Source: Cladorhizidae sp. MBARI D1340-BT2
Taxonomy: Eukaryota > Porifera > Demospongiae > Poecilosclerida > Cladorhizidae
DNA length: 64,000 bases
Assembly (NCBI GenBank): GCA_028752905.1
Contig: JAQNBH010000017.1
Location: 38,649,929-38,713,928 of the forward strand
Direction: 5' to 3'
Part shown: positions 12,021-21,764 of the stretch, in pieces
Position numbering within the stretch: the stretch's first letter is position 1
Layout: the number at the start of each line of letters is the position of its first letter
Position numbers and translations under genes: made by a program
Notes under the pieces: model-generated
The model's input: the letters and a program-made list of their open reading frames with translations, nothing else
What the model was told of the DNA's origin: nothing
Databases searched by the model: none

Positions 12021-12832
12021 ACCGCCGCATTTCCAGTGCCCCTTCTGAGGTAGGTACAAAACTGTGATGAGAGCATGTACCTGAAACAGTCTTTGACATG
12101 GAGTAACGTCTAGCTGGTATCTGTTTGCATTTCCATGCACATCATCACTACTGACAAAAAAGTACTTGATTCCGTCTATATGCTGATCAGCCCAGGTGAA
12201 CATTTGATGAGGAGTTAGTATTTGATCCTGTTCTGTCGCTTGCAGACTTGCTCTGGCAACTAGTCGTTTTGTGGTCCCCCCTATTCCATCACAAGGACTC
12301 TTTCCATGGCTTGTAGCAAAGAAATGCCACTCAGCTTTGAGTCCATGATCAATCTGATGGTGGCATAGATTGGCAAAGTTTTTGTGATTCTTGTATTGAC
12401 TTGCAGCCCCATCACTGTAATAGATCATCCTGGTTTTGGTTGGCAGCTCCTCTTTCAAGTGTGATAACAACCTTGTAATGAAGGCATGCACCGTAGTTGT
12501 GTCATGTACTATGCTGTCCGAAATGATGCACGCACTCATGCACTTGAGTTCATGTTCTTCCTTGTAATAGATGTAATAGATGACAAATGACAATAAAATT
12601 CCTGCACTGCATCTTGTACTACAGAGCTGTAATTCTCTGCAAAATCAAGTAGAATGATTGCCGAGTCATGTTGTAGAGTTTCTTTTATTGATTTCAGGTA
12701 AGCAGATTGTAATTTGGCGATAAAATGATGTTGTCTTAGGACTTCAAATATATCGCAGAACATGTCTAAAAATTCTTGCAATAAATTTGAATCATTTCGG
12801 ACAGCATGGTACATGACACAACTACGGTGCAT
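11850..12832 (-). pseudogene. Transposon-borne nuclease-like gene, frameshifted
   Basis: Two overlapping minus-strand frames make one broken protein. The upstream part (12536-12832) contains HHFIAKLQSAYLKS and IILLDFAENYSSVVQDA. The downstream part (11850-12593) contains CIISDSIVHDTTTVHAF, then IYYSDGAASQYKNHKNF, then AEWHFFATSHGKSPCDG and GGTTKRL. The spaced Asp, Asp and Glu positions resemble an RNase H-fold nuclease, which fits a transposase, but I infer that from pattern only. A duplicated ATCTATTAC near 12570 explains the frame break. The first 14 residues of the upstream frame are antisense to an inverted duplicate. The C-terminus runs into the minisatellite. Confidence 0.65.
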
Positions 12833-12930
12833 GCCTTCATTACAAGGTTGTTATCACACTTGAAAGAGGAGCTGCCAACCAAAACCAGAATGATCTATTA
12901 CAGTGATGGGGCTGCAAGTCAATACAATTG
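12394..12930. repeat. Internal inverted duplication in the TACT element
   Basis: The segment 12394-12527 recurs, reverse complemented and nearly identical, at about 12791-12930. The second copy therefore carries the YYSDGAASQY-coding stretch on the plus strand. It ends abruptly at AATACAATTGAGC, so it is a truncated inverted duplicate made after the gene existed. Confidence 0.8.
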
Positions 12931-15367
12931 AGCTAGGAAAGAAAATAATTCTGATTCATAACTAGAGTGATGCATAATTGGAGCATTTATGGTGTTTACT
13001 AAGCAGTCTCTTACGTTTTGATATTTTGTATAAAAGTGGTTTTTACCAGGACAGGATATAGTTGATTACATCCTTTTTAAGAATGCTTGGGTAGTCCAGT
13101 AGCACTATTGATTTGACACACTTTATAAAATGGTGGGCTGAAAAATCCTAAGAAACTACAACTCATATAATTATGATCTAAAATTAACACCTGGTATTCA
13201 TAACTGTGTAAATGGTCCAGCCAATATTAACTCCAAACAAGACATAAAGATAAACAAGACACCAAGATACCTCAAAAAGCTTTTCAAAATGTGATTTTTT
13301 TTAAATCTTCAAGGATCAATGTTTTGATCTCTGTTTTATACTCCCACTCAACAAAACACATCACCACAAACTATTGCTCCCTCCCAGTCCATGTGAATTC
13401 ATGAAATAATTAATGAACTTGAGTAGTAGATGGCTGAGTTGTCCCAGGTTTTCCACCAAATGATTATTGTGTAAGTACAAAAATATTTAGTAACCAAGTC
13501 ATATTTTCCATTTGTAGTATATATATATTTAGCAACTGTTGAGTCATTGGGTTTCCCAAAGAGAATTATTACAAAGGAGCAAATTTTGAGGAAATCAGGT
13601 CGAGAAGTTGACTATATATATTTTCCTCATAAGTATGTGTTGATAGAACATGATATCTAGGTCAAAGAAGGTACAGTTACCAATGCATATCCTATTAATT
13701 AAAATATGAAAGTCATTTTATGACCCGTTTCAAAGATCGCAATGTATAAAACAATAATTTTCATAGAGCTGCCAAACCATGAAGGAGTTTGATCACATAC
13801 TTGATATTTGGTACATATGTAGATCAGATACATATATTCCTGTGATGTAAGTTTCAGTACCCTTGATAACTGTCTACGTGGTCAACCATCCACCGGAAGA
13901 TGGGCATTATTTAGACTTTTTGCATGTCGGTCTGACTTTGGGCCACAGCCATTCCTTTATTAATAGTTGAATTTGTCTATCCTTGCTTGGGCTTACACAC
14001 CTATACCTAGAGATAGCGCATCTGTAATTTAAGCCTCCTCAGGTTCACGATATAGCCACTAGGCAAACATGAAAATTGTAAAAAATCAGTTTTTCCAGTA
14101 AAACATGTGTTTTGATATGCCCCTAACCTTAAAACAAAGTAAGATACCCTGCTTTTGATGTCAGATTTGGAACGATTGAGTATAAATTACCCAGGGTACC
14201 AACTTTCAGCTTCGTATCTTTTTCCAATAAAAAAGTACAAGCTTCTCAAAGTAACAAGAAACTGCTGATGGGACTCGAAAGGTGGGCGTGGCACATTTTT
14301 CAGAGGGGCGTAACTTCAAAACGACGCGGACTCTGGGCCTAATTTATTTTGTGTGTTCATTATCTGTACAAATTAACATTTTGATGAAGTTTCATCAAAA
14401 TCTGAGAGGGTCACCTGGGAACTTTTCCAAAAACTAGGTGATTTGGCACGGAATGACCCTACTATATCATTTTTTAAATGTTTTAGCATAACCTCGATAT
14501 CAGTTAATACTGTGATGTTTAGTGATTACTTTAGTTTTCCAAAAATCTTCAGCCTGTATTCGGAATCTCCTATGAATTCATTTGCAGCATCTTTCAGTTC
14601 CATTTTGTCTGTTAACTCCTTATGGACATGTAATATCATGAGATTATTTAACCTTAACTGACTCATGGTGTTTCGCAAATAACGTTTTACCCTGCGAAGT
14701 GCACTAAATGACCTTTCTGAAGTAGAATTGGTGGCTGGCATGATCAAAATAGGTTTGAAAAGTCGACACTTCAGAAAGCAACAATTTCTTAGCAGCCGTC
14801 AAGTCTGAAAAGAATGCCTTGATATCAGAAATTTGTCGTATTCTGATTCTTTTCACCATACTTTTCCTTCTGAGTTCGCTGAAATACCGCTAAAAGTAAG
14901 CTACTGGGCTTGAAGAACTTCAGGATGGAAGTCATCTTTGTAAAAAGAACAAAAAGAATCAAATACTTCTGTGATGTCTTCATTCCAGCAGGACTTTAAC
15001 AGAAGCTCTTCCAAATTCTGGTAGATTCTGTATCCTGGTTGATCGAACCTATCTTTTATTGAATTCACTACAAGATCAATGGCTTCAAAGTATTGTTGAT
15101 GGTAGTACAATTTTACATCGGTGTGACAATCTCCTTAGAAACCATCATCATATCTTCTAGGTGCCTTATGACGACGAGGCAAGTGAGGTTCTTCAATTTC
15201 AAAGTCTTCAGCAAGTCTTGAGACCTTAGACCAAAATAAGTCATAAGTCATGTCATCTCGTAGCTTATCAAGTGTGCAGGTAACCATGCTAGCTACTTAT
15301 TGGCCCTCTGCTGCTGAAGTTTCTGGATTTTGTAAAGTTCGGCTGAGATTATCGGTATGTCTATTAA

Positions 15368-16536
15368 GGCGGTGCTAGGGGTCAGATTTAAATTTTAATT
15401 TTTTTATTTTTTATTTTTTTATATCTCACCCAACTATGTTTCAACATACTGGAAAGGTGGATTCCAAGTTACAGAAGATTTGGATGCTCTATTCTGGACT
15501 TACAGTGGCTTTTGCACACACCGGAAGGCGATCAAGAAGCCAACCTGAATTCAGGGGGGACAATGGCATTTTTTCCCTTTTTTTCTTTTTTTCTTATGGT
15601 TACCACTTTAGAGCTCCGTAGATTCTGTAAACTTCATGGGTATAGACTTGATATAAAGCTCAAAAGATAGGTCTCTCTGTGTGCTCTCTTTTGATACTAA
15701 AATATGTTTCATAGATATAACTATAGGCAAGTTACTAGACTCTAAAGCGGAGGGACCTCAAAAGCCTGAATCGCCTCGACCTCAGCCAAGATAACTCCAG
15801 ATTGCTAAGTGCAAAAAAAAAATGGTACGAGTGGCTAGAGGAAGCCCGCCTCTATGCAATCACCTTTTTGATTAGGCGTTAAAAATTTATTACCTGGTCA
15901 AGCGCAGGGTGGAAAATTGAAGGCGTTGTAAAAGAAACGCCTTCAATTTTCCACCCACACGCTTGAACAGGTAATAAATTTTTAACGCCTAATCAAAAAG
16001 GTGATTGCATAGAGGCGAGCTTCCTCTAGCCACTCTCACCAATTTCAATTTTTTTGCACTTAGCAATCTGGAGTTATTCTGGATGGGGACTTTGGGATGC
16101 AGGTTTTTGAGGTCCCTCCTCTTTAGGGTCTAGTAACTTGCCTATAGTTATCCTATGAAACATATTTTAGTAACAAAAGAGAGCACACAGAGAGACCTAT
16201 CTTTTGAGCAATATATCAAGTCCATACAATGAAGTTTGCAGAATCTACGGAGCTCTAAAGTTGTAACCACAAGTTAAAAAAAAGGGGGGGGTGCAGCTGT
16301 CTCCCCTGTCAACCCACTCCCCTGTCAACCCAAACCCAAACTTCAATGTTTACATTGCTATAACTTTTTTTGGTCAAAAATGTTGATTCCTTGCCTCCCG
16401 CCCACAATAACTCATTCCAATAAAAAAATTATGTCTAACATTTTATACCATTTTGTAGCTCTGTCTGTACTCTACAAATTGAATGGTTTCAAAAAAAATC
16501 ATTGTTAACTTTTTTTAAAGTACCCCTAGCACCCCC
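15368..16536. mobile_element. Foldback element, long hairpin, TTAA-flanked
   Basis: TTAA lies at 15364-15367 and 16537-16540. The ends read GGCGGTGCTAGGGGT and, complemented, GGGGGTGCTAGGGGT. From about 15598 to 16272 the element is one near-perfect hairpin with ~330-bp arms meeting near 15930, where GGAAAATTGAAGGCGTT faces its complement. The arms contain the same blocks as 705-1345. It is non-coding, and the TTAA duplication suggests mobilisation by a piggyBac- or Kolobok-type enzyme (inference). Confidence 0.85.
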
Positions 16537-16540
16537 TTAA

Positions 16541-17492
16541 CCGTCTCACCGCCGTATCCGCCATATGGCGGAGTTGTAAATGACCGCGACAAAAACAAAT
16601 ATATAAAAGCGTTAGTTTTAGCTACGCATGTGCTAAATATACCTGGGCATGCCCCTTGCTTAGCTAGAGCTGGAATTAAAATAGCTGAGGTATAGTGCCT
16701 AGGTAACCAAGGTATTCATGACGTCAAACTCAGCTGATCGATTTAAAAAATGGCTTCCAGACTAAATGTGGACGATGTTTTGGCAATGCTGGATGACGAC
16801 GAATTCGGTCTGTCTGAGGTTGAAAGCAGTGATGAGGAAGGAGAAGGGATATTTGCCTACCACGAAGAACAGACTAGAGATCCTGAAGAGCTAGCAACTC
16901 TGAATGACATCGTAGATTCAGAATTTTTTTTTTGCCAGTCCAGAGATAGTAGTAGCGCTGATTTGCGTAGGGATCCAGGTCTTGAGACTGACGATGGTGA
17001 AGAACAGGAACAAGATGTCCCAGGAAAATAAATAGCCATACATGTAAGATCCTTTAGCATTACTGCTTTTTTTCTGACTTGTATAAAAAATAGCATTTAC
17101 CTGGGTACTTTGCGGGTATTAGCTATCCATCTATATAGCTATAATAATATAAAGCTAGTAGGTAGTTAGTTAGCTATGGTTTCTAATTATCTGCCCTAGT
17201 AAAATATGACACTGTCATTTTATTTACATCATGATGTAATCTCCAGTTATCTGTCCATATATGCCTAAAAATACAATCAAAACAAACAATCAATCAAATG
17301 TTATAATGATATTCATCGTATGTGGTCAGTGCTAGGCAACCTACAGTTGACCACAATGTTTGTCAACACCAATGCTATAACATCAACCATGGTTGCTAGG
17401 GACATTTGTGCACTCCTGGTTGAATATAAAATATTATGTAAAATAACGTCACTATTTTTAAAAAGTGCTGTGTAAATCCAGCGGTGGAAGGG
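16541..17492 (+). mobile_element. piggyBac-like internally deleted element
   Basis: TTAA (16537-16540) precedes CCGTCTCACCGCCG. The other end, GCGGTGGAAGGG, precedes TTAA (17493-17496). The left TTAA is also the right TTAA of the foldback element. Inside is an acidic open frame (16750-17031) typical of a piggyBac transposase N-terminus, while the catalytic domain is absent. Its ends resemble those of the element at 24261-25174. Confidence 0.85.
16750..17031 (+). pseudogene. piggyBac transposase N-terminal fragment
   Basis: A 93-codon frame starts MASRLNVDDVLAMLDDDEFG and continues with acidic EVESSDEEGEG and DDGEEQEQD. Acidic, low-complexity N-termini of this kind precede the DDE domain in piggyBac transposases. 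The frame stops at 17031, where the rest of the enzyme should begin, so this is a remnant kept in a deletion derivative. It could still be transcribed, but no catalytic Asp residues are encoded. Confidence 0.7.
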
Positions 17493-18070
17493 TTAAAGAA
17501 CCATTTCACCCAAGACAGTACCAAAGAGAAAATCAAATGCTTTCATTTGTGCCCTTCATTTGTGCCCTGACACCTTGAATTCGTGCCTTGGCCTCAGTAT
17601 CTTTAGTAATTTTTAAAGCTTCTTCCCAAGTACTTAGCAATGCAGAATAATTGTTAGAGTGAGTCAGCACGGACAGTCCATCGAGTAGGTCAAAGAAGTC
17701 TTAAACCAGGTGAAGGAGAATCAGATAGCTTATCGTTTTCAGTTTTATGGACACGGAAGACTGCATCACGTCTAGGTGAAAACTTAATCGGCTTTATTAT
17801 CTCATGTGTAGTATCCATGGAGTCTTTCATAACTTTCAACTTTTTGACAGTGTCATTAGCAGCTAGATTTAGCGCATGGCCATAGCAGTGTGTAAACACA
17901 GCACGTGGTTCCTCTTCTGATATCCTCGTAGCAACTCCTCTTTTTGTCCCACTCATTGTGTTGCAGCCATCATAGTATTGACCATGAAGTTTACTGATTG
18001 GCAAGTTCAGTCTTAGCAAGCAGTCGGATTACTTTTGCAAGACATTCAGCACCAATAGTATCAACTTCAT

Positions 18071-18680
18071 AAATCAATCAATCAATCTTTATTTTTATGT
18101 TCTATTAGACAATAGATTTTCACATAAAAATATTTATTTAAATGTGTTAATGTGAAGAGAAAACGAGAAAAAGAGGGGGGAAATAAACACATGAGAGAGG
18201 CATCGCTGGTTCAATAGGGTCATCCTGTTCATCGGTTATGAGTCAGTAGGTGTCTATGCAGATCAGTCTTGAAGGAAGTCAGTTTTGGCGAATCCTTGAT
18301 GTACTTGGGGAGCTTGTTCCATGCTGTAGGACCTCTGACTCCGAATCGCATCTGTCCTCCAAATGTTGTAGTCCGAGGGATATTTACACCATGAAGATGG
18401 GTTTTGTGTGTGTGAGGTGGAGGTTCTATCCGAACGACATTTTTGGGGAATGAACTCTCTTTAATCGCTTTGAATATGGTGATTAGCGTTAGATACTCGA
18501 GGTATCTTCCAATTTTGAGCCATTTAAGTTGATAAAAGTAAGGAGTAGCACTATCGAATTTCCGGCCATTTAGAACTATTTTGACTGAAAAATTTAGACA
18601 TGTTTGTAGCTTCATCTTTAATGTTGTGCCAATACCTGCCCATACCGGAGTACAGTAGTAAATGAGGGCATTTATCAGTC
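18071..18680 (-). mobile_element. 5'-truncated LINE fragment inside hAT copy 1
   Basis: The minus-strand frame down to the stop at 18229 encodes the C-terminal end of a non-LTR retrotransposon polymerase: INALIYYCTPVWAG, then GVRGPTAWNKLP and LTSFKTDLHRHLL. The 3' end is an ATTGATTGATTGATT tail (18071-18090), a short tandem tail as in CR1/L2-like LINEs. On both sides the hAT frame resumes (EEFIG upstream, YEVDTIGAECLAKVI downstream). The first ~33 codons of the open frame are hAT sequence out of frame. Confidence 0.85.
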
Positions 18681-19799
18681 CCAATAAACTCCTCATACAC
18701 TTCGAAATCTTCATCAACTCTTCAAATAACAATGGTGACTTGCTCACGATTAGTGATATCAGACGTTTCATCAATCATGATGGTTTAAAAAAAAAAAAGT
18801 GATATTTGGAGAGATTACCAACAATCTTTCGAAGTACTTGTAGAGCAAGGATCTTCAAAATTTCATTTTGAACCTCATGGACATATATTTGTTGATCTTC
18901 CTCTGCAACCAGTTCATCACCATCTACTGATTCAAGATGGCAACCACTAGTTTCATGTTTCTCAAACGACAGAACAGCATCTTTCCAGTCAGAATAACCC
19001 TTGCATAAATAAAAAAAGTTAACAGTTTATATAGTTTTGATCACAAGGTGCACAGCAAAACTATAAGAAAAATGAAAATATACTTACAAATGATGGTTCT
19101 GCTTTTGAAGTCCTCATCTTCTTCTGCTTGAAACTCATCACACAAGTATGATAGTAGGCTAAATCTTTACCTTCATCATAATGCAGAAAAGGCCACTGTT
19201 GAAACCAAGATGTAGAAATGATCGTGATACAACAGTTTTCTTTCCAAAGGAGCGCTTTGGAAACCTAAAACTTGGGCCAGGCTGATGTGTTGTATCAGAA
19301 ATTTCAGGAGGATGAAAACTCTGAAAACTACAGCTTGCCAATAAACAACTCACAGCACTAACTAAACAACCTGGAGGATGCCTTTTAAATAGGCTGGCTC
19401 CCATGAGGTCTCACAATAAAAATATTGACCAATGAAATGATAATGAATATGTGTGCGCAAATGATCCTGTGGTCTACAGTTGAGTGTTTGGTCCTCTAGG
19501 TGTCTCCAGTAAATTGGTTAACACTCTTCTACACACTCTCAGCATGTATAATTATCTGGTCAGGTGATCTTCTATACACTCTCAGTCTTAATTATTAATC
19601 ATGCTGTCAAAAACACTCTTCCTGATTTGTGTGGTTAATCACAATGATGGGTAATCTATTTAACACTTCAGGTTGGCAAACAATTAAACTAATTGGCAAA
19701 AGACTAGCAGATATATGTACAAAAAAAGAAAAGAAATCGATATACCCACATATGGGGCATATATATTGGTGACCAGCCTGACCACTTGCTCCGGCCCTG

Positions 19800-20090
19800 C
19801 TAAAGAGAAGCTCTCCAGGCATTATAGCAGCCAAGGTAGCCGCGATTTGATGCTTACCATTGATGACAACTATTCCACTCGGCAGGATCTTCACTGTTCC
19901 ATGTCCAGGTTAGCTAGCGATGGAACAATTTTCACCCCAGCCTGATCCCAGTTGATTTACTGGCTCAGATGGCATGTTGCAGGCTTTGACCATCCCATTG
20001 ATGCGTGATAGGTACGTGTTCTTCACTGTGGAAATTAAATCATCGCTGTTGTCTTGCGTGGAACCTCTTCTATGAGCTAATCCCATTCAG
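19800..20090. other. Host-like sequence, no confident gene
   Basis: On the minus strand, codons reading KILPSGIVVING end at a GTAAGC donor near 19855 and could be a tiny exon, but I have no partner exon. Otherwise nothing is recognisable. Confidence 0.25.
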
Positions 20091-20327
20091 TCGCAAAATA
20101 GAAACTGACCACGTCCGGCTTGACTGTGTGTCGTCCGAACTTGGAGAGAAGGGACCTATTGTGTGCTGTAATGATGCCTTGAACATGTCAACTCAGCTGG
20201 AGAAGCTTGGCAACCTGTCATCACTTGAAATGGTAATCAAATCCTTAGCATTTCAGATGAGACAGATGGATGACATGATGACAGCATTCCTATTTAAATC
20301 CCGGGAAAGCAGCAGAAAGTGCTGAAG
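20091..20327 (+). CDS. Candidate exon, unidentified protein
   Basis: An acceptor (TCCCATTCAG) opens a frame reading RKIETDHVRLDCVSSELGEK, then STQLEKLGNLSSLEM. A possible donor GTAATC follows at 20233. If it is not used, the frame continues through QMRQMDDMMTAFLF to a stop at 20325. The composition looks like protein (helical, Leu/Met-rich) but matches no family I know. It lies 0.9 kb upstream of the membrane exon at 21226 on the same strand, with only a minisatellite between, so the two may belong to one gene. Confidence 0.4.
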
Positions 20328-20519
20328 CAAACATCGCCAGCAAGACGACCTAACTCCCCAGGTGATCCCTTCGTAAAGCAACGAAGCTGGCCATGAAGAA
20401 GACAAAGAGTACCACAGCGTTCGAGCTTGGATGATCTCGTGCAATTATTCTGCACATGCCTGTTAGTCGTAGTACACGTAGCTCAGCCCATGAAATGAAT
20501 AGCCTTCTAATCAAGGCAA

Positions 20520-21195
20520 TGCTGTACATTATTATAAATTGTATTTATAATGATACATGCCTTGTATATATATTATTATATATTGTATTTATAATGATAC
20601 ATGCCTTGTATATATATATATATTGCATTTATAGTGATACATGCCTTGTATATATGTTATTATATATTGTATTTATAGTGATACATGCCTTGTATATATA
20701 TTATTATATATTGCATTTATAATGATACATGCCTTGTATATATATTATTATATATTGTATTTATAGTGATACATGCCTTGTATATATATTATTATATATT
20801 GCATTTATAGTGATACATGCCTTGTATATATGTTATTATATATTGCATTTATAGTGATACATACCTTGTTATTATATATTGCATTTATATATTGCATTTA
20901 TGGTGATACATGCCTTGTATATATATATTGCATTTATAATGATACATGCCTTGTATATATATTATTATATTATAGTGATACATTATAGTGATACATATTA
21001 TAGTGATACATGCCTTGTATATATGTTATTATATATTGCATTTATAGTGATACATGCCTTGTATATATGTTATTATATATTGCATTTATACATGCCTTGT
21101 ATATATATTATTATATATTGCATTTATAGTGATACATGCCTTGTATATATATTGCATTTATAGTGATACATGCCTTGTATATATATTGCATTTAT
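20520..21195. repeat. AT-rich ~43-bp minisatellite
   Basis: About 16 variable units containing GTGATACATGCCTTGTATAT and TATTATATATTGCATTTATA. The array ends about 30 bp before the exon at 21226. Confidence 0.9.
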
Positions 21196-21225
21196 GGTGA
21201 TGATATCTCTCCCCTTCCCCTGCAG

Positions 21226-21432
21226 AAGCTGTTCTACCATCGGCTGGGAGTGTACTCGTGGTTGCTGCTGCTGCAGATTGTGGTATTGGTCTTCCTGTTC
21301 TTCCGCCTTGTCAATTCCGTCTTCTGGTTTCAGATTCTCAGCGTGACTGTATTTCTGATTTTTAACTTTTTCATATTTTACAAACTCCTCTCCAATAGGT
21401 TGTGGTGCCAAAGATCTGAAACTTTATCGTAG
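21226..21432 (+). CDS. Terminal exon of a membrane protein, unidentified
   Basis: A pyrimidine-rich acceptor (CTCCCCTTCCCCTGCAG) opens a 68-codon frame that ends at TAG 21430-21432. It starts KLFYHRLGVYSW and has two hydrophobic segments, LLLLQIVVLVFLFF and a second covering FQILSVTVFLIFNFFIF, separated by RLVNSVFW. This looks like a C-terminal pair of membrane helices joined by a very short turn. The minus-strand frame across the same bases is a shadow. I do not recognise the family. Confidence 0.6.
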   Translation, partial: KLFYHRLGVYSWLLLLQIVVLVFLFFRLVNSVFWFQILSVTVFLIFNFFIFYKLLSNRLWCQRSETLS

Positions 21433-21764
21433 TTACGGCGTCTAGAAATGCTTGAATGTCACCTCACAATATCAATGATGAATTACATGATGGCTGCATT
21501 GCGAATATGACAGTGGCTTTGATTGAGTTGTTTGTGGATCTAGTTATTTAAATGCATGTCGACTGTGAGGGCTTGCATCCGCTCGTCTCATCTGTGGCAC
21601 TGAGCTATTGGCTGAGAAGAGCCACAATAATATATGGCAGGATCTAAGAAAGGGCAATGTTTGCAGGAGAGTTCTCTCTCTTGATGACAACAAATAAAAT
21701 AAAAATTCTCATGTGATGTGAAAAAGTTCCCAATGGCTACCAGTATTGCCATGCTAGTTGGTGT
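21433..21764. other. Probable 3' flank of the membrane-exon gene
   Basis: Unique sequence after the TAG at 21432, with an AATAAAA at about 21694 that could serve as a polyadenylation signal. No other gene is seen. Confidence 0.35.

Larger units (their letters stand above)
11043..14459 (-). mobile_element. DNA transposon with ~720-bp inverted repeats, TACT duplication
   Basis: The left arm begins GGGTCATTCCGTGCCAAATC and the right arm ends with its complement at 14459. Both are flanked by TACT (11039-11042 and 14460-14463), a 4-bp target duplication. The arms (about 11043-11760 and 13735-14459) stay highly similar through their length. The 2-kb centre carries a broken minus-strand gene (11850-12832) and a 34-bp minisatellite. 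The superfamily is not certain: a 4-bp duplication with long arms occurs in several poorly known groups. Confidence 0.85.
14526..19404 (-). pseudogene. hAT transposase, ZMYM1/DUF4371-like (copy 1), interrupted
   Basis: Cut-and-paste transposase of the hAT superfamily, read on the minus strand in pieces. 19404-19159: N-terminal zinc-finger region (RFPKRSFGKKTVVSRSF). About 19010-18790: YSDWKDAVLSFEKH. 18785-18681: DETSDITNREQVTIV, the DUF4371-type core. 18070-17690: LPISKLHGQYYDGCNTMSG and VFTHCYGHALNLAAND. 15110-14901: RFDQPGYRIYQNLEELL. 14747-14526: the C-terminal dimerisation motif NSTSERSFSALRRVKRYL. Stops, frameshifts and three insertions break it. Copies 2 (32235-33660) and 3 (46857-48790) are relatives. 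Confidence 0.9.
10892..19799 (-). mobile_element. hAT element, ZMYM1-like (copy 1), with nested insertions
   Basis: The left end reads CAGGCCCGGAGCAAGC from 10892. The right end at 19799, complemented, reads CAGGGCCGGAGCAAGT, a plausible hAT terminal repeat that also occurs beside copy 2 at 32235. Between them lies a broken minus-strand transposase (14526-19404). Four younger elements sit inside: 11043-14459, 15368-16536, 16541-17492 and 18071-18680. I cannot see a matching 8-bp target duplication (AGCAGATG versus CTAAAGAG), so the outer limits are tentative. Confidence 0.6.

Noticed and set aside
18229..18774. A 181-codon intact gene
   Set aside because: It is a LINE polymerase tail preceded by out-of-frame hAT sequence; the frame crosses an insertion junction by chance.
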